From Sedimentisphaerales bacterium (GTDB lineage Bacteria > Planctomycetota > Phycisphaerae > Sedimentisphaerales > SG8-4): a stretch of DNA of 35,174 nt. The notes under the pieces were generated by a model that saw nothing but the letters and a program-made list of their open reading frames with translations, searched no databases and was not told where the DNA came from. Shown in pieces: positions 9,605-17,589 of the stretch (position 1 is the first letter of the stretch; each line of letters begins with the position of its first letter). The DNA lies in contig JAFGCA010000160.1 of assembly GCA_016932895.1 (NCBI GenBank), positions 1 to 35,174 on the forward strand, in the 5' to 3' direction. Made by a program: the position numbers and the translations under genes.

Positions 9605-9641
9605 GGGCTGCGGGCAGCAACGCTCGCAGCCCTTTTTCTTT
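9605..9641 (+). terminator. Rho-independent terminator after LamG gene 2
   Basis: GGGCTGCG (9605-9612) pairs with CGCAGCCC (9625-9632), followed by TTTTTCTTTG. It lies about 80 nt after the stop codon. Confidence 0.88.
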
Positions 9642-9675
9642 GCGCACCAATACGCCGAAAGGAATTTCCGGCCGG

Positions 9676-9703
9676 TTGACAGCGCGGACCGGCCCGGTAT
9701 GAT
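9676..9703 (+). promoter_or_regulatory. Sigma70-like promoter (TTGACA - 16 bp - TATGAT)
   Basis: A perfect TTGACA (9676-9681) and TATGAT (9698-9703) are separated by 16 bp. They lie directly after the previous terminator and about 95 nt before the first start codon of the unit 9797-12651. This is one of the clearest promoters in the window. Confidence 0.7.
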
Positions 9704-9796
9704 GACCCCATGGTTTTCTGTAAGGGTGTGCCTGCGACCCCGGCGCCCCGTGGACGCAGACGTCGTCAACAACCGAACGGGAAAGGACGGGACACA

Positions 9797-10022
9797 ATGG
9801 AGCGAATGAATCGGCGGGATTTTCTCGGAACGGCGGCAGCGGGAACGCTGGCACTGGGCGGGCTGACCCGGTCGGCCCGGGCCGGCGACAGTGACGAGCC
9901 GAAGCTCAAGCTCGCGCTGATCGGATGCGGCAACTACGGCATGGCCGGTCGGCAATCCGGCCGCGGCCGAGAAGCTCGCACGGCGCTACCGCGCGCCGTA
10001 CAGGCATCCGTACCAGGGCTAA
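9797..10022 (+). pseudogene. Remnant of a Tat-exported Gfo/Idh/MocA oxidoreductase, internally deleted
   Basis: ATG 9797 begins a product with a twin-arginine signal (NRRDFLGTAAAG), a hydrophobic stretch, and the start of a Rossmann fold (LKLALIGCGNYG), as in Tat-exported planctomycete oxidoreductases. After about 50 residues family similarity stops. In the +1 frame from about 9954, a typical tail of the same family appears (AAAEKLARRYRAPYRHPYQG) and stops with TAA at 10020-10022. So only the two ends of a gene of normally 400 or more codons remain, joined with a frame change. The promoter at 9676 and an AAAGGA ribosome binding site are intact. A short exported peptide could still be made, but no enzyme. 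An assembly collapse is an alternative. Confidence 0.7.
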
Positions 10023-10076
10023 GAATACAAGCGCACCGTCAACGAGCGCGACAGCGCACTGAACAAGGAGGTCAAA

Positions 10077-10613
10077 ATGACTTGCAAGCAGAGAGTCACA
10101 ACCGTATCGTTCGTCTGTATCTTGTGCCTGGTGGCACTGACGGCCGGCTGCCATGCAATCCGATCCTCTGACTCTGACGAAGGCGAACACCACATGGGAA
10201 CGCACGAAGGCAACGCAATCCATCTCGAACACGTCGCACTCAACGTCGCCGATCCGGTCAAGATGGCGCAGTGGTACGTTAAGAATCTCGATATGAAGGT
10301 CCTGCGCGAGGGCCCGCCCCCGGTCAACGGCCGTTTCATCGCCGACAGCGGCGGCAACATGATGCTCGAGCTCTACACCAATCCGCCCGACGCCATCCCC
10401 GACTACGCGTCCATGGATCCCCTGCTGCTGCACGTGGCTTTCATGGTCGCGGACGTCGACGCCACGCGCGCCCGGCTCATCGCCGCCGGCGCCACGCCCG
10501 CCGGCGAGGTCGAAGTCACCTCGGGCGGAGACAAGATCGCCATGCTCCGCGACCCCTGGGGCCTGGCCATCCAGTTCGTCACCCGCGCCGATCCCATGTT
10601 GACCCATGAATAG
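10077..10613 (+). CDS. VOC (glyoxalase-fold) lipoprotein
   Basis: A 178-residue protein starts at ATG 10077 behind AAGGAGG. A lipoprotein signal with lipobox LTAGC sits at about residues 21-25, so it is probably anchored on the outside of a membrane. Residues 47-170 form one vicinal-oxygen-chelate unit pair: LEHVALNVADP at the start, MMLELY in the middle, LLHVAFMVADV opening the second half, and DPWGLAIQFV at the end. At the usual four metal positions I read His, Glu, His and Gln, so the last ligand differs from the common Glu. The family includes glyoxalase I, dioxygenases and resistance proteins; the substrate here is unknown. Its last bases overlap the start of the next gene by 8 nt, suggesting translational coupling. 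Confidence 0.8.
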   Translation: MTCKQRVTTVSFVCILCLVALTAGCHAIRSSDSDEGEHHMGTHEGNAIHLEHVALNVADPVKMAQWYVKNLDMKVLREGPPPVNGRFIADSGGNMMLELYTNPPDAIPDYASMDPLLLHVAFMVADVDATRARLIAAGATPAGEVEVTSGGDKIAMLRDPWGLAIQFVTRADPMLTHE

Positions 10614-12651
10614 AACGAAGCCTCTCTCGCTGCTCTTGCTGGCGGTACTGCTGGCGGCAGGCCGAACGAACGCCGGCGATATCGACCGGCTCATTCAACG
10701 TGCCGGCAATGCGGATACGGACCGGGTTCGATTGGCCACGTTGAAGGAGTTGCGGTCACACGGCGACCTTGAAGGGACTTTGCGCGCAGACCTTGATCGG
10801 ATGATCGAGGAAATCGAGCGATGGACCGGCGCAACGGAGACGAGGCTCGATTACTTCGGCCGCCAGGTCTCACGCACGCTGGATTACGACTTCGGCATCG
10901 CTGCGGATTCGCCGCTGTATCCGCTGACGTACTTCTACCGGGGGCGAATGGTGACGTGGTATGCGCTGGAGTCGGGCGGCGTGTGGAACAACCGGCAGCG
11001 CAAGCGCGAGTTTCTGGACGCCGCGCGGGCGTTCTTCGAGAAGGCCGCGGCGGCGTTTCCTGAGAACACAATCGTGCGGATGTACTTAGGCGAGCCGATC
11101 CTTTCTGCGACACAATACGCGGCGGTTCCCGGCGCGCCGGCCTGGGCGGTCTACCAGCGTGAGGGTCTCGAGCGGATCACCGACGTCATCGAATGGTGGA
11201 TCGACCATCGCATGCAGGCGGACGGCCAGTACGGCGGCGGCTGGGGCGACGACTGCGAAATGTGGCGGTTCTGGACGCCTATCCTCATCGGCTTCGAGAG
11301 CCGCAAGATCAACCAGGCCCAGGCGCGGTTCTCCGAGGCGCTGCTGTCGCAGCCGCACATGGCGCCGGGTTACACCACGCGCATGTCGGACGTCGAGCAC
11401 ACCGCCGAGGATTCCGCCGATGCGATCACGCCCATGATGCACATCGATCCGGACAATCCGGATTGGAGCCGGCGGGCCCTGCGCCTGGCCGAGCTGATGA
11501 GGGACAAGTGGACCGGGCGCAACCAGCGCGGCTTCCTCCAGTTCAAGAGCACGTACTTTACGGCCGAAAAGGTGGATCTCACACCCGCCCGCGCCTGCGA
11601 TACTGTCTACCATCCGCGCACGGTCCAGCCCGCCCTGCTCTACTGGCAGCGAACGAGAGACGACAAACTTGCAACGCTCTTCTCGGCCTGGATGGATACC
11701 TGGGTCGACGCCGCCGCCCGCGCCGAGCGCGGCAAGCCGGCCGGCATCATTCCCTCGGCAATCCACTGGCCCGAAGGCATCGCCGGCGGCACCGCCCCGA
11801 ACTGGTGGGACCCGCACAACCACGGCGAGTACACGCTGTATCTCTTCCCCAGTGCGATGAACCTGATGACGCGGACTTTGCTGCTGGCCTGGCACATGAC
11901 GGGCCAGGAAAAATACCTGGAACCGATTCGCTCCATGGCAAAGGCGCGCCTGGCGTATCTGGAAGCGCCCCCGACGGACGATCCGGCGCCGGGCTCGCAG
12001 GCGTGGTGCGCCGCCCGGCTCGGCGGCCTCTCAAACGCCCTGGCCAAGTACAAGCTCCTCACCGGCAGCCGCGAGTTCGATGCGTTGCTGGAGCGCGATA
12101 TGTCGCCTTACATGCGCTATCGGCTGGACGGAGACACCGGGAGCCTCACCGCCGCGTTGCAGCAGAATGCCCAGGCGCTGCGCGTCAACTTCCCCGGCTA
12201 CACCAGCGAGGTGCGTTATACCGACCGCGTTCTGCGCTTCCCCAGCCTGTTCGGATCGGACGGGATTCTCAACAGGACCGTTCCCGAAATTCGCACGCCC
12301 AATCCGGGGCTGCTGTATTCGAGCGCCACCGGCGATCCGGGCGGAGCGGATTACTTCCCTCTCAACGCCGTCCGCTGGCTCACTCCGCCCCGCGACATCG
12401 CCGCCCTGGTCGACGATGCAGGCAAACGGCAACTCTCTGCCCTACTGTTCCACTTCGGCCCGCACCCCCGACCAATGGCGGCCGAGCTCTATCTGCTCGA
12501 ACCGGGGACGTACGTACTGACCCTCACGCCCGCCGTGTCAAACCGGCCGAGCGAAACCACTAAGTTCACCGTCGAGAGCCCGCGCTGCCGCGTCAACTTC
12601 ACGCTGCCGCCCCGCACGCTCTGCCGCCTTCAGATCGAACACCGCCAGTGA
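10606..12651 (+). CDS. Secreted protein of unknown family, possible alpha/alpha-toroid carbohydrate-active protein
   Basis: The 681-residue product begins with a signal peptide (LSLLLLAVLLAAGRTNAG). I do not recognise the family. The middle is rich in Trp, Tyr and acidic residues (YGGGWGDDCEMWRFW, TAPNWWDPHNHGEYTLYLFP), with recurring helical segments such as LMTRTLLLAWHMTGQEKYLEPI. That pattern recalls helical-toroid polysaccharide lyases or glycosidases, but this is only an impression. The C-terminus (about 600-681) looks like a beta domain (YLLEPGTYVLTLTP). There is no clear ribosome binding site. The start overlaps the VOC gene by 8 nt, so it is probably translated by coupling and transcribed from 9676. 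Confidence 0.75.
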   Translation: MNRTKPLSLLLLAVLLAAGRTNAGDIDRLIQRAGNADTDRVRLATLKELRSHGDLEGTLRADLDRMIEEIERWTGATETRLDYFGRQVSRTLDYDFGIAADSPLYPLTYFYRGRMVTWYALESGGVWNNRQRKREFLDAARAFFEKAAAAFPENTIVRMYLGEPILSATQYAAVPGAPAWAVYQREGLERITDVIEWWIDHRMQADGQYGGGWGDDCEMWRFWTPILIGFESRKINQAQARFSEALLSQPHMAPGYTTRMSDVEHTAEDSADAITPMMHIDPDNPDWSRRALRLAELMRDKWTGRNQRGFLQFKSTYFTAEKVDLTPARACDTVYHPRTVQPALLYWQRTRDDKLATLFSAWMDTWVDAAARAERGKPAGIIPSAIHWPEGIAGGTAPNWWDPHNHGEYTLYLFPSAMNLMTRTLLLAWHMTGQEKYLEPIRSMAKARLAYLEAPPTDDPAPGSQAWCAARLGGLSNALAKYKLLTGSREFDALLERDMSPYMRYRLDGDTGSLTAALQQNAQALRVNFPGYTSEVRYTDRVLRFPSLFGSDGILNRTVPEIRTPNPGLLYSSATGDPGGADYFPLNAVRWLTPPRDIAALVDDAGKRQLSALLFHFGPHPRPMAAELYLLEPGTYVLTLTPAVSNRPSETTKFTVESPRCRVNFTLPPRTLCRLQIEHRQ

Positions 12652-12682
12652 GAGAAGATCTCTGGCCGGGACAGAATTTCTC

Positions 12683-12711
12683 TTGACGGCCAACCCGACT
12701 GCCTGTAATAT
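12683..12711 (+). promoter_or_regulatory. Sigma70-like promoter (TTGACG - 17 bp - TAATAT)
   Basis: TTGACG (12683-12688) and TAATAT (12706-12711) are 17 bp apart, with TG next to the -10 element. It lies 30 nt after the previous gene and about 770 nt upstream of the next start codon (13480). If it drives that gene, the leader crosses the repeat block at 12936-13345. Between it and the repeats I see nothing else. Confidence 0.45.
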
Positions 12712-12935
12712 ATACATTGAACAATCAGATGTATCTACATTGAGCTTCATCAACGCCTGGTAAGTGGCAAGTCGAGACTCACCCTCATGGCCAGTCAGGC
12801 ACACATTCTCGCTCTTCGGCCAAACGTCGGACGACTCGCCGGTCCCGATCGACCCTCGGCTGACGTACCGCCCCCTTGCGACGTGCCGCGAGTTCGTTCC
12901 CGGCACCTCACTGGCACGAGCGGCCCCCGTGCTTT

Positions 12936-13345
12936 GTCAAACAAACCCAATTTGCCCGGCGACAAGTGGCCGTTGAGTATTTCAATGAACAACAGTTACG
13001 AGAGAAACACGCCGTCGCGGCGGCGGCAAAAACAAAGCCAATCCGGAGCCACCGGGCCGGTTGCCGAAGGTCGCTGCGCCAAACGAAGCCAAATTGCGAC
13101 CGCCCGGCCCGGTTCTGAGCTTGTCCGTGTCAAACAAAGCCAATTCCCGGCGAGGCGGATTACCTGTAACTGCTTTCTTAAGAAAGGCTTACGAAAGAGA
13201 CTGCGGAATGCCGGCTCGCGAAAACAAAGCCAATCTGCAGCCGCCGGGCCGGTTACCGAAGGTCGCTGCGCCAAACGAAGCCAATTTGCGGCCACCCCGC
13301 CGAGTTCTGAGCCCGGCCGTGTCAAACAAAGCCAATTTGCCGGTC
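12936..13345. repeat. Tandemly duplicated ~192-bp repeat containing seven AAACAAAGCCAATTTGC-like cores
   Basis: Seven copies of a 17-base core (AAACAAAGCCAATTTGC and variants) start at 12939, 13029, 13081, 13132, 13222, 13273 and 13324. Spacings are 90, 52, 51, 90, 51 and 51, so the block is two copies of a 192-193-bp unit plus the start of a third. Because 192 is divisible by three, several frames stay open and give KQSQF- and NKANL-like nonsense peptides. Similar peptides are common in automatic annotations of related planctomycete genomes (from memory). I read this as a non-coding interspersed repeat, not as the N-terminus of the gene at 13480. Confidence 0.8.
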
Positions 13346-13479
13346 GGGACGAGAATCGAGGGCTACGCGTCCTTGGATCGCGCCGGCGAGATATCTCATT
13401 GCCCGGTTTGCGGATGTGGGCTATGCTTGGGGCTATCGGCAGGATCGATGAACCGTACCATCTCAGTCAGGAGCCCATC

Positions 13480-15207
13480 ATGAGCAAGCACGCTGTGTTG
13501 ATCGTCGCATGCATCGCCTGTCTGTCCATGCCGGCCTCGGCCTCCGAGCCGGAAATCCGCTCGGTCTGGCCGGATACGTCCACGGTCGGCCTCTACGAGA
13601 AATTCGAGCTGCGGATCGATCTGGCGGCGACCTACGAGAATCCGTTCGATCCGGAGCAGGTCGACCTCTGGGCCGAGTTCACCGCCCCTTCCGGAAAGAC
13701 CTGGAAGACCTGGGGCTTCTACAATCCGTCGGCCTGGTCGCATCTGTGGATGATCCGTTTTGCCCCCACGGAGAAAGGCACCTGGAAGTATGTCGTGAAG
13801 GTCCGCGACCGGAAAGGGATCGCTCAAGACGAAACCCGCACGTTCACCGCTACCGACTCGCGCTACCACGGCTTTGTGAAGATCGCCCCGAATCAGCGAT
13901 ATCTCCGGTACGACGACGGCGCGTCCTTCTACGGCGTTGGCCTGTGGTACAACGACAGCTACGAGCAGTTCAACGAAGGCCGGATCACCGAAGCGGGCCT
14001 CGACCGGCTCAGCGAGCTCGGCGTCAATTTCATCAGTTTCTTCCCGACGCCGCTGGAGACCATGGGTACCGGCCTGGGGCGCTACGACCAGAACCGCTGC
14101 GGCCGGCTCGACCAACTCTTCGAATGGTGCGAGGCGCGCGACATCCACATCAGTTGGAACATCTGGTTCCACTCCTACATCTCCCAGGCCGTCTGGGGCG
14201 GCGGCAACGCCCGCTACCGCAACAATCCCTACAGCCTCGTCACGCCCGCCGTCGATTTCTTCGCCAGCGAAGAGGCGTGGAAATACCAGGAGAAGCTGTA
14301 CCGCTACATCCTCGCCCGCTGGGGCTACAGCCGGGCCTTGTTCCTCTGGTTCATCGTCGATGAGATCAACGGCACCGAAGGCTGGCGGGACGGCGACCAG
14401 GCGGTGGCCGAGCAGTGGTGTCGCAAGATGGACGCGTACTTCAATGCACACGACCCCTACGGCCGTCCCACCACCGGAACCCAGAGCGGCGGCATCGGAC
14501 AATGGTGGCCGGAAGGCTACAAAATCTTCGACATCGCCGCCCGCGAGATCTACGAGGCCCAGGGACATCCCATGCCCGGGACCGGAAAGATCGGCCCGGA
14601 CGACGAGAGCCCACTGCGCAGCAGCTACCGAAACTACGCGATCCAGACCCAGAACCTTTGGAATGGCTTCACCAAACCCGCCCTCATCGGCGAGTGCGGC
14701 TGGGACCACACCTACTACGAGCCGGGCATGCCGGGCTATCTGGCCATGTACCACAACGCCCTTTGGGCGGGCATGGCCAACGGCCTGTGCTGCACCCCCT
14801 TCTGGTGGGCCTATTCCGACTGGCTCAACGACAGCGTCGTGACCAACCAGATGCGTCACTTCGCGAGCTTCGTCGGTGACATCGACTTCGCCCGCCTCGA
14901 CCTTCAGCCCGCCGAGATCGACGCCGGCGACTGCGACGCCTGGGCCTTGAGGAAAGGTGACTTTGTCTTCGGTTGGGTGGTCCACCCGCGCACGAGCGTG
15001 GCCCGAGAATCCTTCACGGTCTCCGGGCTGTCCGACGGCAGCTACGAAGTGCGTCTCTACCGCACGTGGCGCGGCCGCTATCTCGACCCGGTCACGGTGC
15101 CGTGTCGCGACGCAAAGCTCACCGTCACGATCCCGGAATTGAAAACCACCGGCGGCCACGCCTACCACATCGGCAATGACGTAGCCTTCAAAGTCGTACC
15201 GAAGTAG
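13480..15207 (+). CDS. Secreted glycoside hydrolase-like protein (DUF5060 + DUF4038-type TIM barrel)
   Basis: The 575-residue product starts at ATG 13480, with AGGAG 6 nt upstream and a signal peptide (MSKHAVLIVACIACLSMPAS). The frame is open further upstream to 12787, but that part is the repeat block. Residues about 22-130 match a DUF5060-like beta domain (YEKFELRIDLAATYENPFDP, GTWKYVVKV). Residues about 135-500 look like a DUF4038/apiosidase-type (beta/alpha)8 barrel (FYGVGLWYNDSYEQF, ISWNIWFHSY). Candidate catalytic acids are Glu295 in FIVDEINGTEGW and Glu405 in LIGECGWDHTYYEPG, placed as acid/base and nucleophile are in retaining barrels; that is my inference. The last 80 residues form a small beta domain. 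It probably removes a sugar from plant or algal polysaccharide outside the cytoplasm. It converges with the gene at 15232 with 24 nt between stops. Confidence 0.8.
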   Translation: MSKHAVLIVACIACLSMPASASEPEIRSVWPDTSTVGLYEKFELRIDLAATYENPFDPEQVDLWAEFTAPSGKTWKTWGFYNPSAWSHLWMIRFAPTEKGTWKYVVKVRDRKGIAQDETRTFTATDSRYHGFVKIAPNQRYLRYDDGASFYGVGLWYNDSYEQFNEGRITEAGLDRLSELGVNFISFFPTPLETMGTGLGRYDQNRCGRLDQLFEWCEARDIHISWNIWFHSYISQAVWGGGNARYRNNPYSLVTPAVDFFASEEAWKYQEKLYRYILARWGYSRALFLWFIVDEINGTEGWRDGDQAVAEQWCRKMDAYFNAHDPYGRPTTGTQSGGIGQWWPEGYKIFDIAAREIYEAQGHPMPGTGKIGPDDESPLRSSYRNYAIQTQNLWNGFTKPALIGECGWDHTYYEPGMPGYLAMYHNALWAGMANGLCCTPFWWAYSDWLNDSVVTNQMRHFASFVGDIDFARLDLQPAEIDAGDCDAWALRKGDFVFGWVVHPRTSVARESFTVSGLSDGSYEVRLYRTWRGRYLDPVTVPCRDAKLTVTIPELKTTGGHAYHIGNDVAFKVVPK

Positions 15208-15231
15208 GACGATCCCATGATCGCGCTGGCT

Positions 15232-15984
15232 TCACGCGCGCTGGCAGTTCGGGCAGAAGTACGTCGAGCGCGACGCCTTGCCCTGGCGAATCATCCGCAG
15301 CCGGGCGCCGCAGGCAGAGCATCTCTGCCCGGCCCGGCGGTAGACCCGGTGCGTCCAGCGTCCGCCGGCGTGATAGCTGTCCCACATCACCCGGCTCACT
15401 GCCCGGGCGAGGCGGTCCAGCGCCTCCTCGCTCAGTGAAGCAGCCGGTGTTTCCGGATGCACGCGTGCCAGAAACAACGCCTCGCTCTTGGCCACGTTGC
15501 CCACGCCGCAGAGCAACGATTGCTCCATCAGCGCCACGCCCACCGGAAGATCGCTGCCGGCCAGCGCCGCCGCGATGTCGGCCGTCGAGCAATCCGCGCC
15601 CATTACATCCGGCCCCAGCGAAGCCAGTTGCGCCTCCACCTGCGTCCCGTCGACCGCGCGCAGCATCTGCCCGCGATAGTTGCAGACGGTAATGTGGTCC
15701 ACCTCCAGGGCGAGCCACATCTCCTCGGGCAGCAACAGCAGACGGCCCGAGACCTTCCTCCACGAGCCGCGCATCAACAGGTGGTTCTGCAGAAAGAGAT
15801 CGCCGCCCAGATCCATGAAGATATGCTTGCCCTTGCACCACAGTCGCTCGACGGTCCGGCCCTTCGCGCGGGCGGCGAACTCCTCAAGGTCCTCCCGGGT
15901 CGTCTTGCAATCAGCGAGGGACTTGCCAACGAGATAACGGCTCAGCCTCTCGCCGATCAGCTTCACTTGCGGCCCTTCGGACAC
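15232..15984 (-). CDS. Fpg/Nei family DNA glycosylase with Ser in place of the catalytic N-terminal Pro
   Basis: The 250-residue protein starts at GTG 15984; an in-frame stop just upstream excludes earlier starts. It begins M-S-E-G-P-Q-V, where Fpg/Nei enzymes normally have M-P-E. The rest looks intact: Glu3, the beta-hairpin Lys in LWCKGKHI, the HLLMRG segment, the helix-two-turn-helix with CGVGNVAKSE, and a C-terminal zinc finger (CSACG...STYFCPNC) with its Arg. Family members excise oxidised bases and cut the strand through the N-terminal amine after Met removal. Animal NEIL3 is known to use Val, so Ser at this place may still work. It could be a diverged glycosylase or a single-base sequence error (TCC for CCC). 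It is followed on the same strand by no related gene. Confidence 0.88.
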   Translation of the reverse strand: MSEGPQVKLIGERLSRYLVGKSLADCKTTREDLEEFAARAKGRTVERLWCKGKHIFMDLGGDLFLQNHLLMRGSWRKVSGRLLLLPEEMWLALEVDHITVCNYRGQMLRAVDGTQVEAQLASLGPDVMGADCSTADIAAALAGSDLPVGVALMEQSLLCGVGNVAKSEALFLARVHPETPAASLSEEALDRLARAVSRVMWDSYHAGGRWTHRVYRRAGQRCSACGARLRMIRQGKASRSTYFCPNCQRA

Positions 15985-16044
15985 CTCTCATCCCCCATCG
16001 GTGCAGCAGCCCCCGCTCGCGACATCCCGTCACAGCCGGACGGC

Positions 16045-16833
16045 TCAGAACGTGTAGAGCACCCCGGCAAGGACGGTGATATCGTAGCTCTCGTCAACGA
16101 TCGGGCTGTCGCTGATCTCGTCGTCGAACCACTCGTACTGGATGACTCCGAGCAGCGACCACTTCCGGCCGACGGGCCGCTGCACGCGCAGTGCGACGAA
16201 CGGGTTGACGGCGCCGTCGGCGTCGTAGGGCGGGCGGTCGGGCAGCCGCGCCTCACCGTCCCGGACGCCGTAATAGTAGTCGGTCAGATTGCTGCTCTGC
16301 CAGCGCAGGCCCGCTGCCGGTGCGATCGTCCAGACGTCCCACCGCATGGGCTTCGAGTAGCTCAGCTCCAGTTCCTGCCCGTCGTGCTTGCCCAGGATGT
16401 CGGTAACCAGCGCCGCGCCGAACACGCCCCAGTCACCGCGGAACGTGAAGGCCGCCCCGGCGTCGAGCGTCACGTCCCGGTCGTCCATCCCGCGTAACGA
16501 CGAGCTGTCTTCCTCCTCATACCCGTCGAAGCGAGGCCACAGGACCGGAGCGACCGACCAGTCCCGGCCCGAGACGAACCGGTAGCCGAGCGCCACACCG
16601 CGAAGATAGAGCCGGCGTCCCTCGTAAGCGAACATGGGAATCGGATAGACCCCGGCGTTCGCGCCGACGTACGGCTTCGAGCTCACGACCACGCCGGCCC
16701 CGAGAGAGATCGTCGGCTTTCGCGTCTCCATCTCGCGCTCGAGGTCCGGTTCGGCACCCGGCTCACCGGCGGCGCACAACGCCCCGGCGAGAAGCCCCAA
16801 CAACACAACGGCAGGAACCAGTCTATATCTCAT
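16045..16833 (-). CDS. MipA/OmpV family outer-membrane protein
   Basis: A product of about 262 residues has a signal peptide (VPAVVLLGLLAGALCAAG), alternating beta-strand patterns, and a C-terminal Phe (VLAGVLYTF) typical of outer-membrane barrels. Sequence features (SLGAGVVVSSKPYVGA, LYLRGVALGYRF) fit MipA/OmpV, a family of about 250-residue barrels whose E. coli member scaffolds murein enzymes. The chosen start is ATG 16833; a GTG at 16842 in the same frame is possible. GGGGTG about 10 nt upstream is a weak ribosome binding site, and TATACT about 50 nt upstream may be a -10 box. Its presence supports a diderm envelope. The role here is unknown. Confidence 0.85.
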   Translation of the reverse strand: MRYRLVPAVVLLGLLAGALCAAGEPGAEPDLEREMETRKPTISLGAGVVVSSKPYVGANAGVYPIPMFAYEGRRLYLRGVALGYRFVSGRDWSVAPVLWPRFDGYEEEDSSSLRGMDDRDVTLDAGAAFTFRGDWGVFGAALVTDILGKHDGQELELSYSKPMRWDVWTIAPAAGLRWQSSNLTDYYYGVRDGEARLPDRPPYDADGAVNPFVALRVQRPVGRKWSLLGVIQYEWFDDEISDSPIVDESYDITVLAGVLYTF

Positions 16834-16965
16834 AAGACACACCCCAACAACGTGGTTTCAAGTATAAGGCACACAATACGACCCCAGACCCGGCCGGATT
16901 CGGCCGCGTCGCCGGATGATACACGCAGGCCGGGCGCATTACCAGAAAAGACTTCGCCCCTCGCC

Positions 16966-17334
16966 TCAACAGGTAACGTGAATCAACGCCGCCTTGCGCT
17001 TGTCGCACTTGTTGTAGGACGCGACGATGTCGGGCGTCGGCAGGGCCGCGTAGTCGATTCCCTGCTTCTCCAGGTAGCGCCGGCCCTCCTCGGTCAGCTC
17101 CGCCACGCCCTGCTGCCCGGTGCCGATGAAAACGATCTTCGGCCTGCCTTTGCAGAGCCTCGCCAACTCGTCCGGCCCGATCTTGTGCGAGGTGCCGTAG
17201 ACTTCCCTGGCCAGCTTCTTCTTGCGTTTCTTCACCTGGCCGCCGGCCAGAATGTAGATGTCCCTGTCGTACGTCTCGTCGTCCAGCCCGATGGATCCGA
17301 ACTGCGTGCCCGTGATCTTCGGATACGCGCCCAT
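16966..17334 (-). CDS. Mth938-like domain protein
   Basis: The 122-residue product is a complete Mth938-like (DUF498-type) domain. It starts with PKITGTQFGSIGLDDETYDRD, has a central IVFIGTGQQG and a TPDIVASYNK segment, and ends in HVTC, the usual C-terminus for the family. A clear AAAGGGGG ribosome binding site lies upstream of ATG 17334. The human relative AAMDC has no firmly known reaction, and bacterial members are small cytoplasmic proteins of unknown function. The lysine-rich insertion QVKKRKKKLAREVYG is typical. Its closeness to the MipA gene (about 130 nt) gives no clear clue. Confidence 0.85.
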   Translation of the reverse strand: MGAYPKITGTQFGSIGLDDETYDRDIYILAGGQVKKRKKKLAREVYGTSHKIGPDELARLCKGRPKIVFIGTGQQGVAELTEEGRRYLEKQGIDYAALPTPDIVASYNKCDKRKAALIHVTC

Positions 17335-17589
17335 GCTATCGATACCCCCTTTCTACTTCATTCCCCCGCACATCACGTCCGGGACCGCATTCTATCGGCG
17401 CGCCGCCGCGCTCTCAAGCGTACGACCGCCCGAGGCCGCAATGCTCGTACCATCGGCGTATCGCCGGCATGGTTCGGCTGCGAATCCGACTTTCCCTGAG
17501 CCTTGAATCCGTGTAGACTGACGGCCGGTCGGCGTGAAGCTGACGCAAAGACCATGTGTCCATAACGCAAAAGCGAAAGGAACGACTCT

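Noticed and set aside
12936..13345. CRISPR array
   Set aside because: The cores are only 17 bases, spacing alternates 90/51/51, the intervening sequences are themselves repeated, and there are no cas genes.
12787..13479. 231-residue upstream extension of the DUF5060/DUF4038 gene
   Set aside because: It encodes only repeat-derived peptide, while ATG 13480 has a ribosome binding site and begins a signal peptide.
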